Part shown: positions 48,294-59,950 of the stretch, one piece after another
Layout: each line of letters opens with the position of its first letter
Position numbering within the stretch: position 1 is the stretch's first letter
Source: Sphagnum compactum
Taxonomy: Eukaryota; Bryophyta; Sphagnopsida; Sphagnales
DNA: 64,000 nt
Reading direction: 5' to 3'
Assembly (NCBI GenBank): GCA_965153455.1
Contig: OZ234496.1
Coordinates: forward strand, 16,422,304-16,486,303
Made by a program: the position numbers and the translations under genes
Notes under the pieces: generated by a model
Database searches by the model: none
What the model saw: only the letters and a program-made list of their open reading frames with translations
Told to the model about the DNA's origin: nothing

Positions 48294-49107
48294 TGTCGCA
48301 ACCCCACTTTGAGCAAAGTGTGAGGATGCAACTCACACTCCTAAAGTTGGGGACTTAGAGTCCTTTGGGACTCCCAAAAACTCAGAGCTCGATTGCAGGG
48401 GTCAAAACACTTTGCATAAAGATGTTCTTTATATCAATGGAAAGGTTTTGAAGTGTAAATGTCGAAAATGGCCTTGCATGGACCATTTGGATATTTGCAG
48501 CCCAAGTTATGGGCAAAAGAAGGCCGGGAGTCAAACTGGCAGTTTGACTTCCGACCACTAAAAGTCGGGAATCGACTTGATCCCGTGTGTGCAGGTGGAG
48601 TGCGACACACCGTTGGAAGATCTTGAGGAGAGCTACAACTTTGGTTTAAACCTCACTCCAATCGGAGGTCTGAGCCGGGAGATATGAACTCCCAAAGTCC
48701 CGGGAGTTCAAACCGAGACAGTTTCAAGATTCCTCCTTGGGAGTCCCGGGAAAAAGTGCTATTCGGATGTAGCCTCGGCGGAGAGCTGCAGAGAATACTA
48801 CATGGGGGAAGGTGATGGCTTCCCCCGAATCGGGGCCGTGGTGAATCAAGTGAGTCCAAGGTTGCCCGTGGCTTGTCCTAGCACCAAAGTGATCCAGAAA
48901 GTGGTCTAACCAACTTGTGGTTGGTTTTGATGCATATTTGAGTAGGTGAAAAGCTTGTCACTCTTCTTAGTCCATCCCGAGGCTTCAGCACAACCCTCTA
49001 CCCCTCTTAGTGCTGAAGGCTGGGAGCGTGCCCCAAGTCCCTCCCTTTTCCACAACTTGAACAAGTTAGTCCAACTTGGAACTAACTAGGGACTTGGGAG
49101 CGCGTCA
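48294..49107 (+). repeat. 3' LTR (814 bp)
   Basis: TGTCGCAACCCC to GCGCGTCA, then GTAAT (target duplication). Differences from the 5' LTR are mostly C/T and G/A transitions, as expected for decay of methylated DNA. Confidence 0.96.
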
Positions 49108-49112
49108 GTAAT

Positions 49113-52100
49113 GACCTGATCATAAAGGAAGTTTTGCATAGTAAAAAACTGTTAACTATAAAATCAAGTGCATAAATCCAAATGCAAACTCTTGCCAATT
49201 CTATAACCTACTCTTCATGAAATTCATTGTGATGAATGTGTGCTCATCTTCAACGAAACCAAGAACCTGGACAATGATAATTTATGTTAACTTCATGTAT
49301 TTTGAAAACTTGTGGTTGAAGATGGGGGATGTGGTGATTTTGTACCAAAGTTTTGTCATTAAATTTAGGCTATTCTCCTCACTTAAAACTACATGTTAAT
49401 GTTTTTCCCACTCTCACCCACCTTATGAAGCATGCAAAAAATTATTTTCAACACATTCAAATGAAAGTAAAAATTATTCTCCACCTTTGGAATATTGGTC
49501 GCCTAGAATTGGGGGTACACAACACCCAAAGCAATCATCACCTCTTGCTCTAAGAAACATTTTTCCAACTCAGACACCAAGCCCCAGGTTGCACCTTCAC
49601 ACTCCTTCTTCACCTTGTTCACTATTTGACTAAATGCAAGTTTGGTGACAGGTTAAAAACATCCATGAACACCATCATCATTAGTATAATAGATAAGTAC
49701 TTGTGGCTAGCAAAAGAAAAGGCAAGGTAATCCTCTCCCCCATTCAAATTAAAAAAATATTCCATGAGCAAGTTGGTGTTGGTTAGGGATTCAATAACAT
49801 TGAAATCATAAAAAGTTGAATCTTCAAACTTGGCATATAGTTCACAATAGAACATGTAAAGCTCTTGTTGGGCCACCTTCACAATATGATTTAAATCATC
49901 AAATGTCATTTTGAATGAAAAACAAGAAACCACAATTTCAATCAATGTATATGTGTATCCTGATATATAACCATATATTTATTGTTCACCAAAGAAAAAA
50001 TCGTTTTATTATTGTTCCAAATTAATGATTAGAAAGGTTATGAGTGCATAATTCTAAATAATTTCATAAATTATTGAAACACTTGTAAACAATTGATTGT
50101 AATTTTCTAGGATAATGATCGTAAGGGTTGCAAATGGGGACACCACATGCACAAACCAAGAAAAACTAGACCATAAATTCATAGATTCAAATTATAAAAA
50201 TATAAATATAAAATATATTTCACATTATGATGTTTTTAAAAAATTGTCATGATTGTTTACCAATATTAGATAATTAAATCTTATATTATAATCTCAAAAG
50301 GGTTAATTGTTTCAATTACGCCAATATCCATTATAATGTACAATTTGAAAATAATAAGGTTCATAACATCCATTGCAACATGGATGAATGTGACATTTCT
50401 TTCATATTGGGATTTGAATACGATTATCAAGTGGCAAGGTTTTTTTACACCTTTCAAATGTTTATGAATTCTTAATTATGTATTCATTTACTTGGTCAAG
50501 CAAATTGTTCCTTATGTAAACAACCGAATTATAATGGTTATCATTATGGAAGGAAACCACACATGTAAAGATTTTGGGACTTCCAAGTATAAAAAGGAAG
50601 TAGGAGCCATATGTTCATATTTGCTTTTGTATATCAATCAAAACATATTTTTGAAAGAAAATTGGTATTATGTTAAAAAATTCATAATAATTCATAAAGT
50701 TTTGAAATTTTAGTTTATTACATGAATTATTTTATTATTATAAATTAGTTTTATTAAAACACATCGTATACGTAGTATATATATAAGTATAAGTGGTTCA
50801 TATTGTTACATTTTTTGAGAAGCATTTGATTTTTTTCATATGTATTAAACATTTCAAATCTTCTTCATATTGGGTGCATCCACATTAACAAAAACCACTT
50901 TGACACTTTTGTCAATGCTCATTTCGGAAATTTTAAAAAATATTTTGTCTTTAATTCTTTTTTTTAAATGAAAAATTCTTATGACTCAAATAAATGTTGT
51001 GCATTATGCTATCATGTAAAAATATGTTTAAAAAATCTCTTTGATTTTTTGTCATGTTTCAAATATCTCCCCCAAAATATAAATTATAATCTTTTGACAC
51101 ACTCATTACAATATTTAATGAATGCTTTTGAGTACTCTATTTCATTAGATTTATTTCAAATCATATCACAAGTTGTCATTTAATATATTAAAAACATTGC
51201 CATGAGTGTGTTTTAATAACTTGCATGTTATTACAATTTTAAACATTAAAACATTAAAGGCCAAAGATTATTTACACTTATTGTTGCTTATGTTAATGTG
51301 ATTGTACCTTATTCAATAAAAGCTTTTGGTCATAAGCATTGAAATTAGTTAGTTTTAGATGCAACTTTTAAAAAAATTGATTATCCCAATATTATTATTT
51401 TAAAAAAATGCATTATTCATTAAAAACCTCTTCGTAACTCACAAATAATTCATGATTGAGTTAATAACCCTTAATCAAATATTGTACTATTTGAAATTAT
51501 CCAATACTAATATAAGATTTGGGTCTATAGATTGATTATGAAGAAAAAATCATAAAACTTGGTGGAGAACAAAGTGAAAAAAAAATTATGAATATTTATT
51601 TCACTTGCTAACCAAACAACATTTCTTTGGATGTATTAATTGTGGGAGGATATTTGAAAAACAAGCTCAAGTGATAAATATGTGTGAAAACATAAATATC
51701 AGCCCAAAAACAATTTACCAAATAGTGAATTCATCAAGAAGTCAAACATCTAAATACCCAAAATAAATAAAAATAATTGGTTTTGAAAGCAAAGTCCTAA
51801 TACATAATAAAAAAACCACGTTGAATTGAAATGCATGAAACAAAATTCTACTATAATAGATTATTGATTTGCCAATCAGAAAGGGAAAAATGAAAAGAAT
51901 TTATGAAGGTGTGGATTGATGTTAGGTATACCACAAAAGATTATATATCCTATTTAATTAATAAAATTGTATCAATATTTATTTGATAAACTTATCACAT
52001 TTATCAAATTTATCATTTCAAATTCACCATAATTGTCTTGTTTTTAGATTAAAATTTCATAATTGGCACTTCCTTAAAGATGGAGGACTTCTCTAGGTGA

Positions 52101-53700
52101 ATAAAATTTTGATAAACATTGGCATTGTGTAATATCAAGTATTAATCTACTACATTCCAAACTAGACCACAACAAACACCACATTTTTTAAGTCATTTCT
52201 ATTGAGTTCACGATTGGTCTCACATACATGTTATATTTTCATGAAATAACAATGGAATGCCATTGCAAGCATCAAATGTATTTATTGTAAGAATATTGCA
52301 ATATTTGGTAGTTTCGAAAGTTATTTCTTTGGTGTCTTATATTGGCTCCACATTTTCCCCCAAACACACCATTCACACACATGAGTTTTAAAAACATTTA
52401 TGAGTAAAATGGGTGCTATTGTTTTCACTTCTCAAGCACATATATGAATGGATCCTTCTCCAACACTTGGTGTCTAGGGCAAGGACTTCATTTGCTTGGA
52501 TTGAGATGGATTTGGTAGCACCTAATTTTTTAAAAAAAAATTCAACATTGTGACACAACATTATAGTTATTTCTCACCCAAATGTGTGCCGCCAGGGGTT
52601 TTGGGGGTTGTGTTTATAAAATAAAAAATGTAAAGAAATCCTTCAAACTTTAATACTTTGTCATTAGTAGACCCTCACTCAACATGTAAACGACTCCCTT
52701 TTTATTTCTATGTGTGTTTTGAAGGATCTCCCCAAGTAAAAGAACCCTAAGGCATTATGCTAGAGGAGCTCTTTAGTTATATATGTTCCCATGTTCCCAT
52801 GTTCCCAGGGAAATATTTCTTTTCTACGAAATGAGAAAGAAGCGAGGAAATGAAAAAAAGAGTTGTCTATGCAAGCACAGGTTCTCGTACTCATGCGTTC
52901 TTTGAGGTTTGAGAACACCCTTGAGCTCATGCCCTCAAGTGCCCTTCCTTTAAGAGTGTGTTGAGAACACCCTTGAGCTCATGCTCTCAAGTGCCCTTCC
53001 TTTAAGAGAACACACTCGTATGAGAACCTCCCTTACAACATGAAAGCAACATGTAAATTGGCTTCCTTTTGTGCCTGTCTTTTCCTCAATGCCCATTCAC
53101 ATTTGTTAGAGGAGATTCATTGAGAATGATTGAGCAACAAACCACCTTTTGTTATTTTGGTGAATCTCACTCATTTTGGCAAAACCTCCATAATTTTAGC
53201 TAGTGTAGTTGAAGAAGGCACCCTTATTTGACGAAAACTACAAGAATGCATTTTTGAGAAGCAAAACACATGCATTTTTGCTTTTCAAAATGCCCCCATT
53301 AGGGTTTTTTTCTTTTAACCATGATACTCGATGGTTGGTTACCCATTTTAAAAAATAAAAATTGTCTGCTTCGATTGTCATCACTCTATTAACATTATTT
53401 TTTGGGCAAGCAAGCCATTTAGTTTTTCATTCATGGGTCAGATTTTCTTTGACATATTGACAAAAATTATTTCAATGCATTATGACAAAACCATTTCTCA
53501 TATTGAATAATGTATATGACAAAAGCTTTTCACATATCATCCATTTTTTCATCATTAACTAACTCATTGCTTACATTTTCATCCACATCTATGTAACAAC
53601 ATTCATCACTAGAGAAGAACCACATCCAGTGCTTTGTAAGAGTGTGTGTCTCTCTCTCATCATGCATCATCTACTTGAGTAGGTATAAAGCTCAAAAAAT
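49113..53700. other. Unassigned A+T-rich intergenic DNA
   Basis: Very A+T-rich, with no recognisable gene. A 107-codon frame on - (49945-49622) has no domain and is not supported by splice-compatible neighbours. Apart from the dispersed repeat at 52.8-53.05 kb I see nothing structured. Confidence 0.5.
52795..53045 (-). repeat. Dispersed repeat, copy 2 (inverted copy of 17275-17475)
   Basis: On - it shows the same ordered blocks as copy 1 (GGCACTTGAG, TGCTTGCATAGACAACTC, TTCTTTCTCATTTCGTAG, GAAATATTTCCCTGGGAAC). It additionally has an internal tandem duplication of 52 bases: GAGAACACCCTTGAGCTCAT at 52911 and 52963. Confidence 0.75.
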
Positions 53701-53725
53701 TCTTACTATAAGATCCATCATTCAA

Positions 53726-53908
53726 GGGGGGGGGGGGAGGGGGGGGGCATCAAAAATCATAATTCATAGGACTCTCAGCAACACCTTATGCAGCACAACA
53801 ATGATTTGTTTTATTTTGTGGGTATTAGAATTTTTTTTGGTGGGGGGGGGGGGGGAGGGGGTGGGGTACTCGCTACCCATCACCAATGTCATCCCCCCCC
53901 CCCCCCCC
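53726..53908. repeat. Long G and C homopolymers
   Basis: A G-run at 53726-53747 broken by one A, a G-rich tract at 53839-53866 (one A, one T), and 16 consecutive C at 53893-53908. Another G-rich stretch (54561-54595) lies nearer the IQD leader. The tracts could form G-quadruplexes or a G:C hairpin. Homopolymer lengths may be inexact because such runs are hard to sequence. Confidence 0.85.
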
Positions 53909-54631
53909 AAATTCTGTGATGCAGCCATATTGGCAATCATCCACAAAAACATTTAGCCTAATTTGGCTACAGACCAAATGTGAAAGTAGAAGAAAATTAA
54001 GAATCATTTTAATAATATTTTGGCTACACCTATTTGGAACTTCTTGTAGAAAACTGGCGAGGATCCCAGTATTAATTAGCATTAAATGGCGACTGTCCTA
54101 TACCATTATTACAAAATTGCTGCTAGAAGTGGCGACCTAGGAAATGCCTAGGTCTAGATGTGGCTAATTGAATTCTTTTTATTTCGAAAAATGGCGAAAA
54201 AGACTCCTGAAAATGACAAAATTCTCGTGTTTTTTTTCATTTTCTAAAAACAAATTCGCCAAATTAGAAAAACACTGTTTAGAATCTCTTTCTCTCTCTT
54301 TCTCTCTATGTGTGTTTTAATAAACGGCTTGAATTTTATTTCTAATGCACGACAAAAAGAGATGTAACTTAGAATTAAATGGAAATAGACGTTATCCGAA
54401 GGGCGGCCCGTTAGAAAAACGGGCGGGGCCTCATCTGGTCGCAGCAATTACTCGCTTGGAACGAAAACAATAATAATGATCCCCGGTGGCGTATCCGTTA
54501 GGCCGTAAAGGGTAGGGACCTCAGGGCCACCCGACGACACCCGGAGTAGAGTTATGGTTGGTGGGCGAGGGAGGGAGGCAGGGGGGGGGAGGGGGTTGTG
54601 TCTTCATAATTGGCAACCAAGCCCCTTTGGT

Positions 54632-55000
54632 ATGTAAACAGAGTTTGTCTTTTACACATGACGACGCTGCTCTTGCAAGTAGGTACACTTTCTTCTTTCC
54701 ATTACTGTGGGAGATGAAGACCAGCAGTGCCCATCATTTTGGAGAAGAGCAGTGTAATGAGTAAAGAGAGCACTTCATTGTGTGCTCAAAAAGAAAAGAA
54801 AAGAACTGAAAAGAAAAGTTTCTTGTTTGTTTGGCTTATTTTTGTAAACAGAGTTCGTCTTTTACACATCACCCACGCTCTTGTCAGTACTTCTTCTTTC
54901 CCTCTCTGCTACTGTGGAGGGACGAGTATTGCGCATTTTGCAGAGTACTAGTGTTTGGTGTGCTCTTCTTCTGTGCGCGCAAAGAGATAGGCACAGCGAG
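54632..55000 (+). repeat. Imperfect duplication in the IQD promoter region, 211-bp offset
   Basis: TAAACAGAGTTTGTCTTTTA at 54634 recurs as TAAACAGAGTTCGTCTTTTA at 54845, followed in both by CACAT-AC-ACGCT-CTCTTG, TTCTTCTTTCC, TACTGTGG and a GAGCAGTGT/GCAGAGTACTAGTGT block. It lies just 5' of the presumed leader exons. Confidence 0.8.
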
Positions 55001-55110
55001 ACAGAGAGAGAAACAGAGACAGCGGCTGCCGGAGAAGAGATAGACAGACGGAGAGTACAAACAGACGAAGAAAATCGATCCAGCTGCATCGGAATGATGG
55101 TGGCGGAGGA

Positions 55111-55790
55111 GATCTAGTAGCTTCTGTATTCAAGTGCGAAGAACAAATGTTGTTAGTAAGGTGAGAGAGACAACAATCTGAACACGTCTGTCTATCTATG
55201 TTCTGTTTATTGTGTCCATTACCTTCTTCCTTCTTCGTCTGTTGTCGTTGCATTTGTTATTATAGGGAGATAAAAATGTAAAACAGGAACTGTCGTTGTT
55301 TGTTGTGCTACTGCTCCTACTCCTGCTGATGCTTGGGGATGTTTTTGTGCTATATTTGTTGGGTTTTAAACGAAGCTTTAATCTGTAATCTTGTGAAGCT
55401 TCTGATGATGAGTTTAGATTAGCTGCATAGGTAGATCGTTACGAGAATTTTGTTTGTTTCTGGGGAGAACTAGCTAGTAGCTTTTATCAAGTGCGAAGAA
55501 CAAATGTTGTTAGTAAGGTGAGAGAAATGTCCGTTTATTTTTTCCATCGCCTTCTTTCTTCGTCTGCGGTGGTTGTATTTATTACAGGGAGAAAACGGTA
55601 AAAGAGGTACTTCTGTTTGTTGTCAGAACCTCCTGCTGGTTGAGAATGTTTGTTGATAATATATACACGAATGTATGTCGGGTTTCAATCGAAGCTTTAA
55701 TCTGTGGTTCTGTGAAGCTTCTGATGAGTTTAGATCAACTGAGTACATCGTTACGGGATTTTATTTTTATTTTTGACTGGTTTTGGGTTT
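55111..55790 (+). repeat. Tandem duplication of IQD 5' leader exon end and donor, 357-bp period
   Basis: CAAGTGCGAAGAACAAATGT TGTTAGTAAG followed by GTGAGAG (a strong 5' splice site) ends at 55160 and again at 55517. The downstream sequences also match: TTCTTCGTCTG, GGGAGA-AA, CGAAGCTTTAATCTGT, GTGAAGCTTCTGATGA, CATCGTTACG. Two tandem, nearly equivalent leader-exon ends with donors therefore exist upstream of the coding region. Confidence 0.88.
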
Positions 55791-55870
55791 CTGACACTGT
55801 GTGTGTGTTTGCTTGGTTGCATTTTGGAGACATTTTCATCTCTGAATGTTGGATTTTTTTTTCCCTCTAG

Positions 55871-55910
55871 AAGGCCTCGAGAATTGCCAAGGAGCATCGT
55901 ATAGAGACTG
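55871..55910 (+). other. Probable 5' untranslated exon of the IQD gene
   Basis: Pyrimidine tract and acceptor TTCCCTCTAG, a 40-base exon, then donor GTGAGAAC. It could join the duplicated leader exon to sequence nearer the ATG at 56718. Inferred from splice signals only. Confidence 0.45.
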
Positions 55911-56717
55911 GTGAGAACTTGGCGTTGGCAGCGTGTTGTCACTTTTGTCGAACCTTCTTTCTTCAGCAACGATTGGAGAGATCAAGTGGAGAAAAGTATA
56001 GCTTACAAATCTGGTACAGCTTGAACAATACTATTCCGTCCTCCTTCAGCCCTATCAATAATCAGTCTTGCTTATCTCAAGTTCACTATCTTTTGCTCCT
56101 TGGCTCTATGTGATGATATTGAACTCATGATGTGATGGCTAGTTTCAGGATCTGCAGTTGCTCCCATTTGTTCTTCAGTCTTCCTGGTCCAATTCTCGCA
56201 CGACAGAGAGTTTTGCATCAAGAAGTAAAAGCTGCAGCATCAGCTAGCATCAGCTGGCACCCTGGGAGGATCAACTCTTTCCAGTCATCAACCTCTCTCT
56301 TGTTCACATGTAAGGGACTCAAAGCTCTTTGATCTCGATTCTTTGATGGTAGAATAATACAGGAAATCTGTTTTGTCTAACCTCTTCTTTCTTCAACCAT
56401 CATCCATCATCAGAGTCAATTCAGTGTTGTCCTCCTGATGCTGTCTTTACCAATATGGCTGTGCATCTGATGTAGACAGAGGATAGAGAGTGACAAGTAG
56501 AGATTTCCATGGTTCCATGATATCTATGTGGAACTTCCTGGTTGCATTGTCATGGTGACCATATCTTTCTTATTCTACAAGAACTGCAGTGGTCAAATAA
56601 TGACATGCATGCAACATTCATTGCCTACAACTCTTCAAAGAATCCCAGCTAAATCAATTTAATTCCTGGCTGAAGTTTATGCAGCACCCAACGCCAGTGT
56701 AAAGGAAAATCCATACC

Positions 56718-59700
56718 ATGGGGAAGGCAAATCCTGGCAAGTGGTTTAAGGCTGTGACCAAGGCATTCAGGTCTCCCTCAAAGGAGAAGGCGGCTAATAG
56801 TAAAGATGATCAGGTATAATTGCCCTCTCCATGAAGTTGCTGCTGCCACTGCCTTTCCTGTCTTGATTCAATTCACAATCGAGCCCACATTCTCCGATTC
56901 TTCTTCAATCAATACAAACCATGAAACATTCACTTCTTTCTTCTTGTATCTTTTTGGTTTCACACTAAGTCTCAATTCTAGTCCAGTAAAACTTTGTATA
57001 GATGTATAGTGATATCACCCCATGATTGGACTTGGGTGCTATTCTTCTTGTTTATGGCTAGGTGAAGCTGAGTGGGGTGGGATGTAGAAGAAACTGGCTC
57101 TGGTGTTTTCTTCCTTCAGACTTCTTTCATGCTGATTTTTCTGATCACTGTTTCATTGGTGCTGTGATTGCCATAAAGAAAAAGTCAGCCAAGGTGATCC
57201 GGCATGCTAATTTTGACAATTTGACTACCACCAAACCAGTGCCCCTGCCACTGCCGACTATAGAGAAAACTGGCATTCTGAAGGGTGAGCAGGAACGAAG
57301 CAAGGGAGTTTTGGACGAAGAACTGGCTGGTGATCAAGTTAATCTTATAGATGGGTTTCAAAAGGATGGTATTTCACAGTCAAATGGCAACATTGAAGTC
57401 AATGGAAATGATGCTGTGAGCAGGGAAGAGTGGGCAGCTATCAAAATCCAGCGAGCATTCCGTAGTCATTTGGTAAGGTGGCAGTGTCAGTACTTTGAAT
57501 TCTCTCAGAAACTCCATGCATCTGCAAGAGAACACTGATCCATCCAATCGTGATACTAATTTCATCACTATTTGTCCCAGAAGCTGTATGTCTCTGTGGA
57601 AGTCTTTATTACCATTTCAAAGTGCCTTAAATGTATCCATCAAAGAAATCCTTAAATCTGAATTTGCTCGCATGATACTCGGTACGATTTTAGAGAAGAA
57701 ATTTTAATTCTTTGCCCTCTTGGTAGGCTCTGAAAGGTGTGATAAGACTTCAAGCCTTGGTTCGTGGACACACTGTGAGGAGACAAGCTGCCACAACACT
57801 GCGAGCTATGGAAGCTCTTGTGCGAGTTCAAGCTCGAGTACGAGCTCGTCGTGTTCGCATGTCAGAGGATGGTCAAGCTGTACAGCAGCAAATTAGACAA
57901 CGTCGCCAGCTTGTCTCTCGACCTAGTAAATCTGCTGTATGTTTGATCCCTACTGTTGTTGCTGTTGTTAACTGAGTTCACTTCGAACATCACATTCCCT
58001 GCATGTCATGCGAATGCTATGGTGACTGTTAGTAACGTTCCTATTTCACAGATTTCACTGGAATAGATTGCGATCCTAAATTTATACCCATTATGAGTTC
58101 TTGAGGCAAGTTCAGCAAGTTTAGGAGGTGGTCTCTTCTGTTTGGAAGTGCATTGATGTAAGAAGTAACACCTAGAATGTAACCTAATACACAGGACCCT
58201 CTTTGTCTACATGGGGGCTTTGGCTGGTCTTTCCAGGAAGGAAGTTGGACAACAGGGCAAGACAACAAGGCTAAATTGCAGATTAGAGAAGAGGCAGCTC
58301 GGAAGCGTGAGCGGGCCATGGCCTATGCATTCTCTCAACAGGTATGTTTACTAAATTCAGGTACTGAGATAGCACATAAAGTTTTGGTAAGTTGTATCGG
58401 TTCTCAAGTTTTATGTTGTTAGCTATCATGTTGCTGAAAGTAAGTATATGTCCATCCTTTTATGTGTGCATGGACAGTTGAAGCGAAGTACCCCACAGCG
58501 GAACATGCTATTTATCGACACTGAACCAGATCAACCACATTGGGGTTGGAGTTGGATGGATCGATGGATGGCTGCCCGTCCCTGGGAAAATCGCAGCCTT
58601 GATCAACTGAAAGATGGTTCTCAAGCCATTCCATCTTTGAAGTCATTGGAGGCCAGGACAAAGCATGTTGACAAGCATGTTGACCCAGGTGACATCTCTC
58701 TCAAGGTTGGAGGGAAATCCTCAACAAAGAAAGGTGAAGAAAAGCCTGTTCCAGTGTCTCGACCAGTTCAAAATGGGAAGAAGCCAGCTATTCCTTTGCC
58801 CCTTCCATCCCCACCAAACATTCATGACTCCATGGCTGCTGATCTCCCAATACAGAACACCACACCTTCTGGGGAGGTCCCATCTGCAGAGCAGGCACTA
58901 TCCACAGAGGTTGAAGATGCAGCAGCTCAGATGTCATCATTGTCTGCAGATGTGGAAGATGCATCCTTCTCATCAGCTGCGCATGAGAAAACTGTGATAT
59001 TACCACCATCACCAGAACATCCATTCCCTGTAAAAGTTCCTTCAGATCTACCAAGCAGTTTCTCTCATGAACCTTATGAATTGAAGGAAGTGACAACTAA
59101 TGGTGTGACATCATCACTTCACAGCCCTGGCTGTAATGGAGTCGATCATGAAGGAGAGAGCATGGGCAAAGCTAGTCCCCAGCAATCCCAAGCAGGTTAA
59201 CCCTCTGGTCTTCACGTAAAAGCACCTATCAAACCATTTCATCAAAGATGGTGAAAGTTTTGTCACAATGGTTGGGAGATAAACCTGCTGTCAATTTCTT
59301 GTTCTTTGCTCTCTGTGTCTACCAGTTTGTCTGAACCACTGTATGCTGTTCAAGCTTGCTGTACAGTATATGCCAGACAGATCATTGCCAATAGCTACAG
59401 ACATCTACTGTACATTCTGACATGGGTGTGATAATGGCCTCGTACAGGCAACAAGAAGCCTCTGAATGATATTGCAAACAACACTAAGGAGGCGGAGGCT
59501 GGTGAAAATGATCTTCCTGCAAGTTTCAAGCCAACAACAAGCCGCTACATGGCAGCAACAGAATCTGCGAAGGCTAAGTTCCGTTTGCTTGGAAGCCCTC
59601 AAAATAGGACTGAGGGTGATGAATCACCAAGGAAACATCAAAAGCGGCTCTCGTTAAATGGGGTTGCTCAAATCAGCAAACCCATATCCCCAGGTCCTCG

Positions 59701-59950
59701 TGCAAAATCTATATCTCAGGTAACTGATAGATCATTTGGTCATTGTTGTTCTACACTAGGCTCTTTACTTCATTTGGTTTATATTTGAAGTTATTATAAT
59801 TCCTTTTCACAATGATTTTGTCAGGTGCGGACAAGTCTCCCAGGAGGACTTTTCAAAGAGAAATCTATAGACATCACTGGCATTGAGTCACCTATTCGGA
59901 GAAAATCTTTGGGAGGTGATCAAGGAAAAGCTGCTGTGAAGTGGAGGTAG
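56718..59950 (+). CDS. IQD: IQ67-domain (IQD) calmodulin-binding protein
   Basis: Seven exons: 56718-56813, 57179-57472, 57727-57936, 58237-58341, 58478-59195, 59448-59719, 59825-59950 (TAG), giving 606 residues. All introns are GT-AG and phases join; the acceptor of exon 2 (57179) is the least certain because other AGs precede it in frame. The start [13 protein letters not shown] is typical of the family. The IQ67 domain (about 116-182) has three IQ-type motifs at about 120-130, 136-148 and 161-174 ([39 protein letters not shown]). The phase-0 intron after RSHL is the family's diagnostic position. Further marks are [18 protein letters not shown] (257-274) and a C-terminal DUF4005-type [13 protein letters not shown] (508-520). 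IQD proteins bind calmodulin and scaffold microtubules and plasma-membrane domains in growth control; which IQD subfamily this is cannot be told here. Confidence 0.95.

Larger units (their letters stand above)
42168..49107 (+). mobile_element. Ty3/gypsy chromovirus LTR retrotransposon, complete structure, inactive
   Basis: A 6940-bp element: LTR 42168-42984, PBS, gag, protease, reverse transcriptase, RNase H, integrase, chromodomain, PPT, LTR 48294-49107. LTRs start TGTCGC and end GCGTCA. The 5-bp flanks are identical (GTAAT at 42163-42167 and 49108-49112), proving a single insertion event. Pol order with integrase after RNase H puts it in Ty3/gypsy; the C-terminal chromodomain puts it among chromoviruses. 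The coding region has at least five in-frame stops and several frameshifts, so it cannot move by itself. By eye the LTRs differ at about 25 positions in the first 310 bases, roughly 92 percent identity, so the insertion is old. Confidence 0.97.

Noticed and set aside
49622-49945. 107-codon frame on -
   Set aside because: No recognisable domain and no supporting neighbours in A+T-rich DNA.
54862-55253. Antisense frames over the IQD leader
   Set aside because: They lie over a GAGA/CTCT-rich leader and promoter and have low-complexity Ser/Leu composition.
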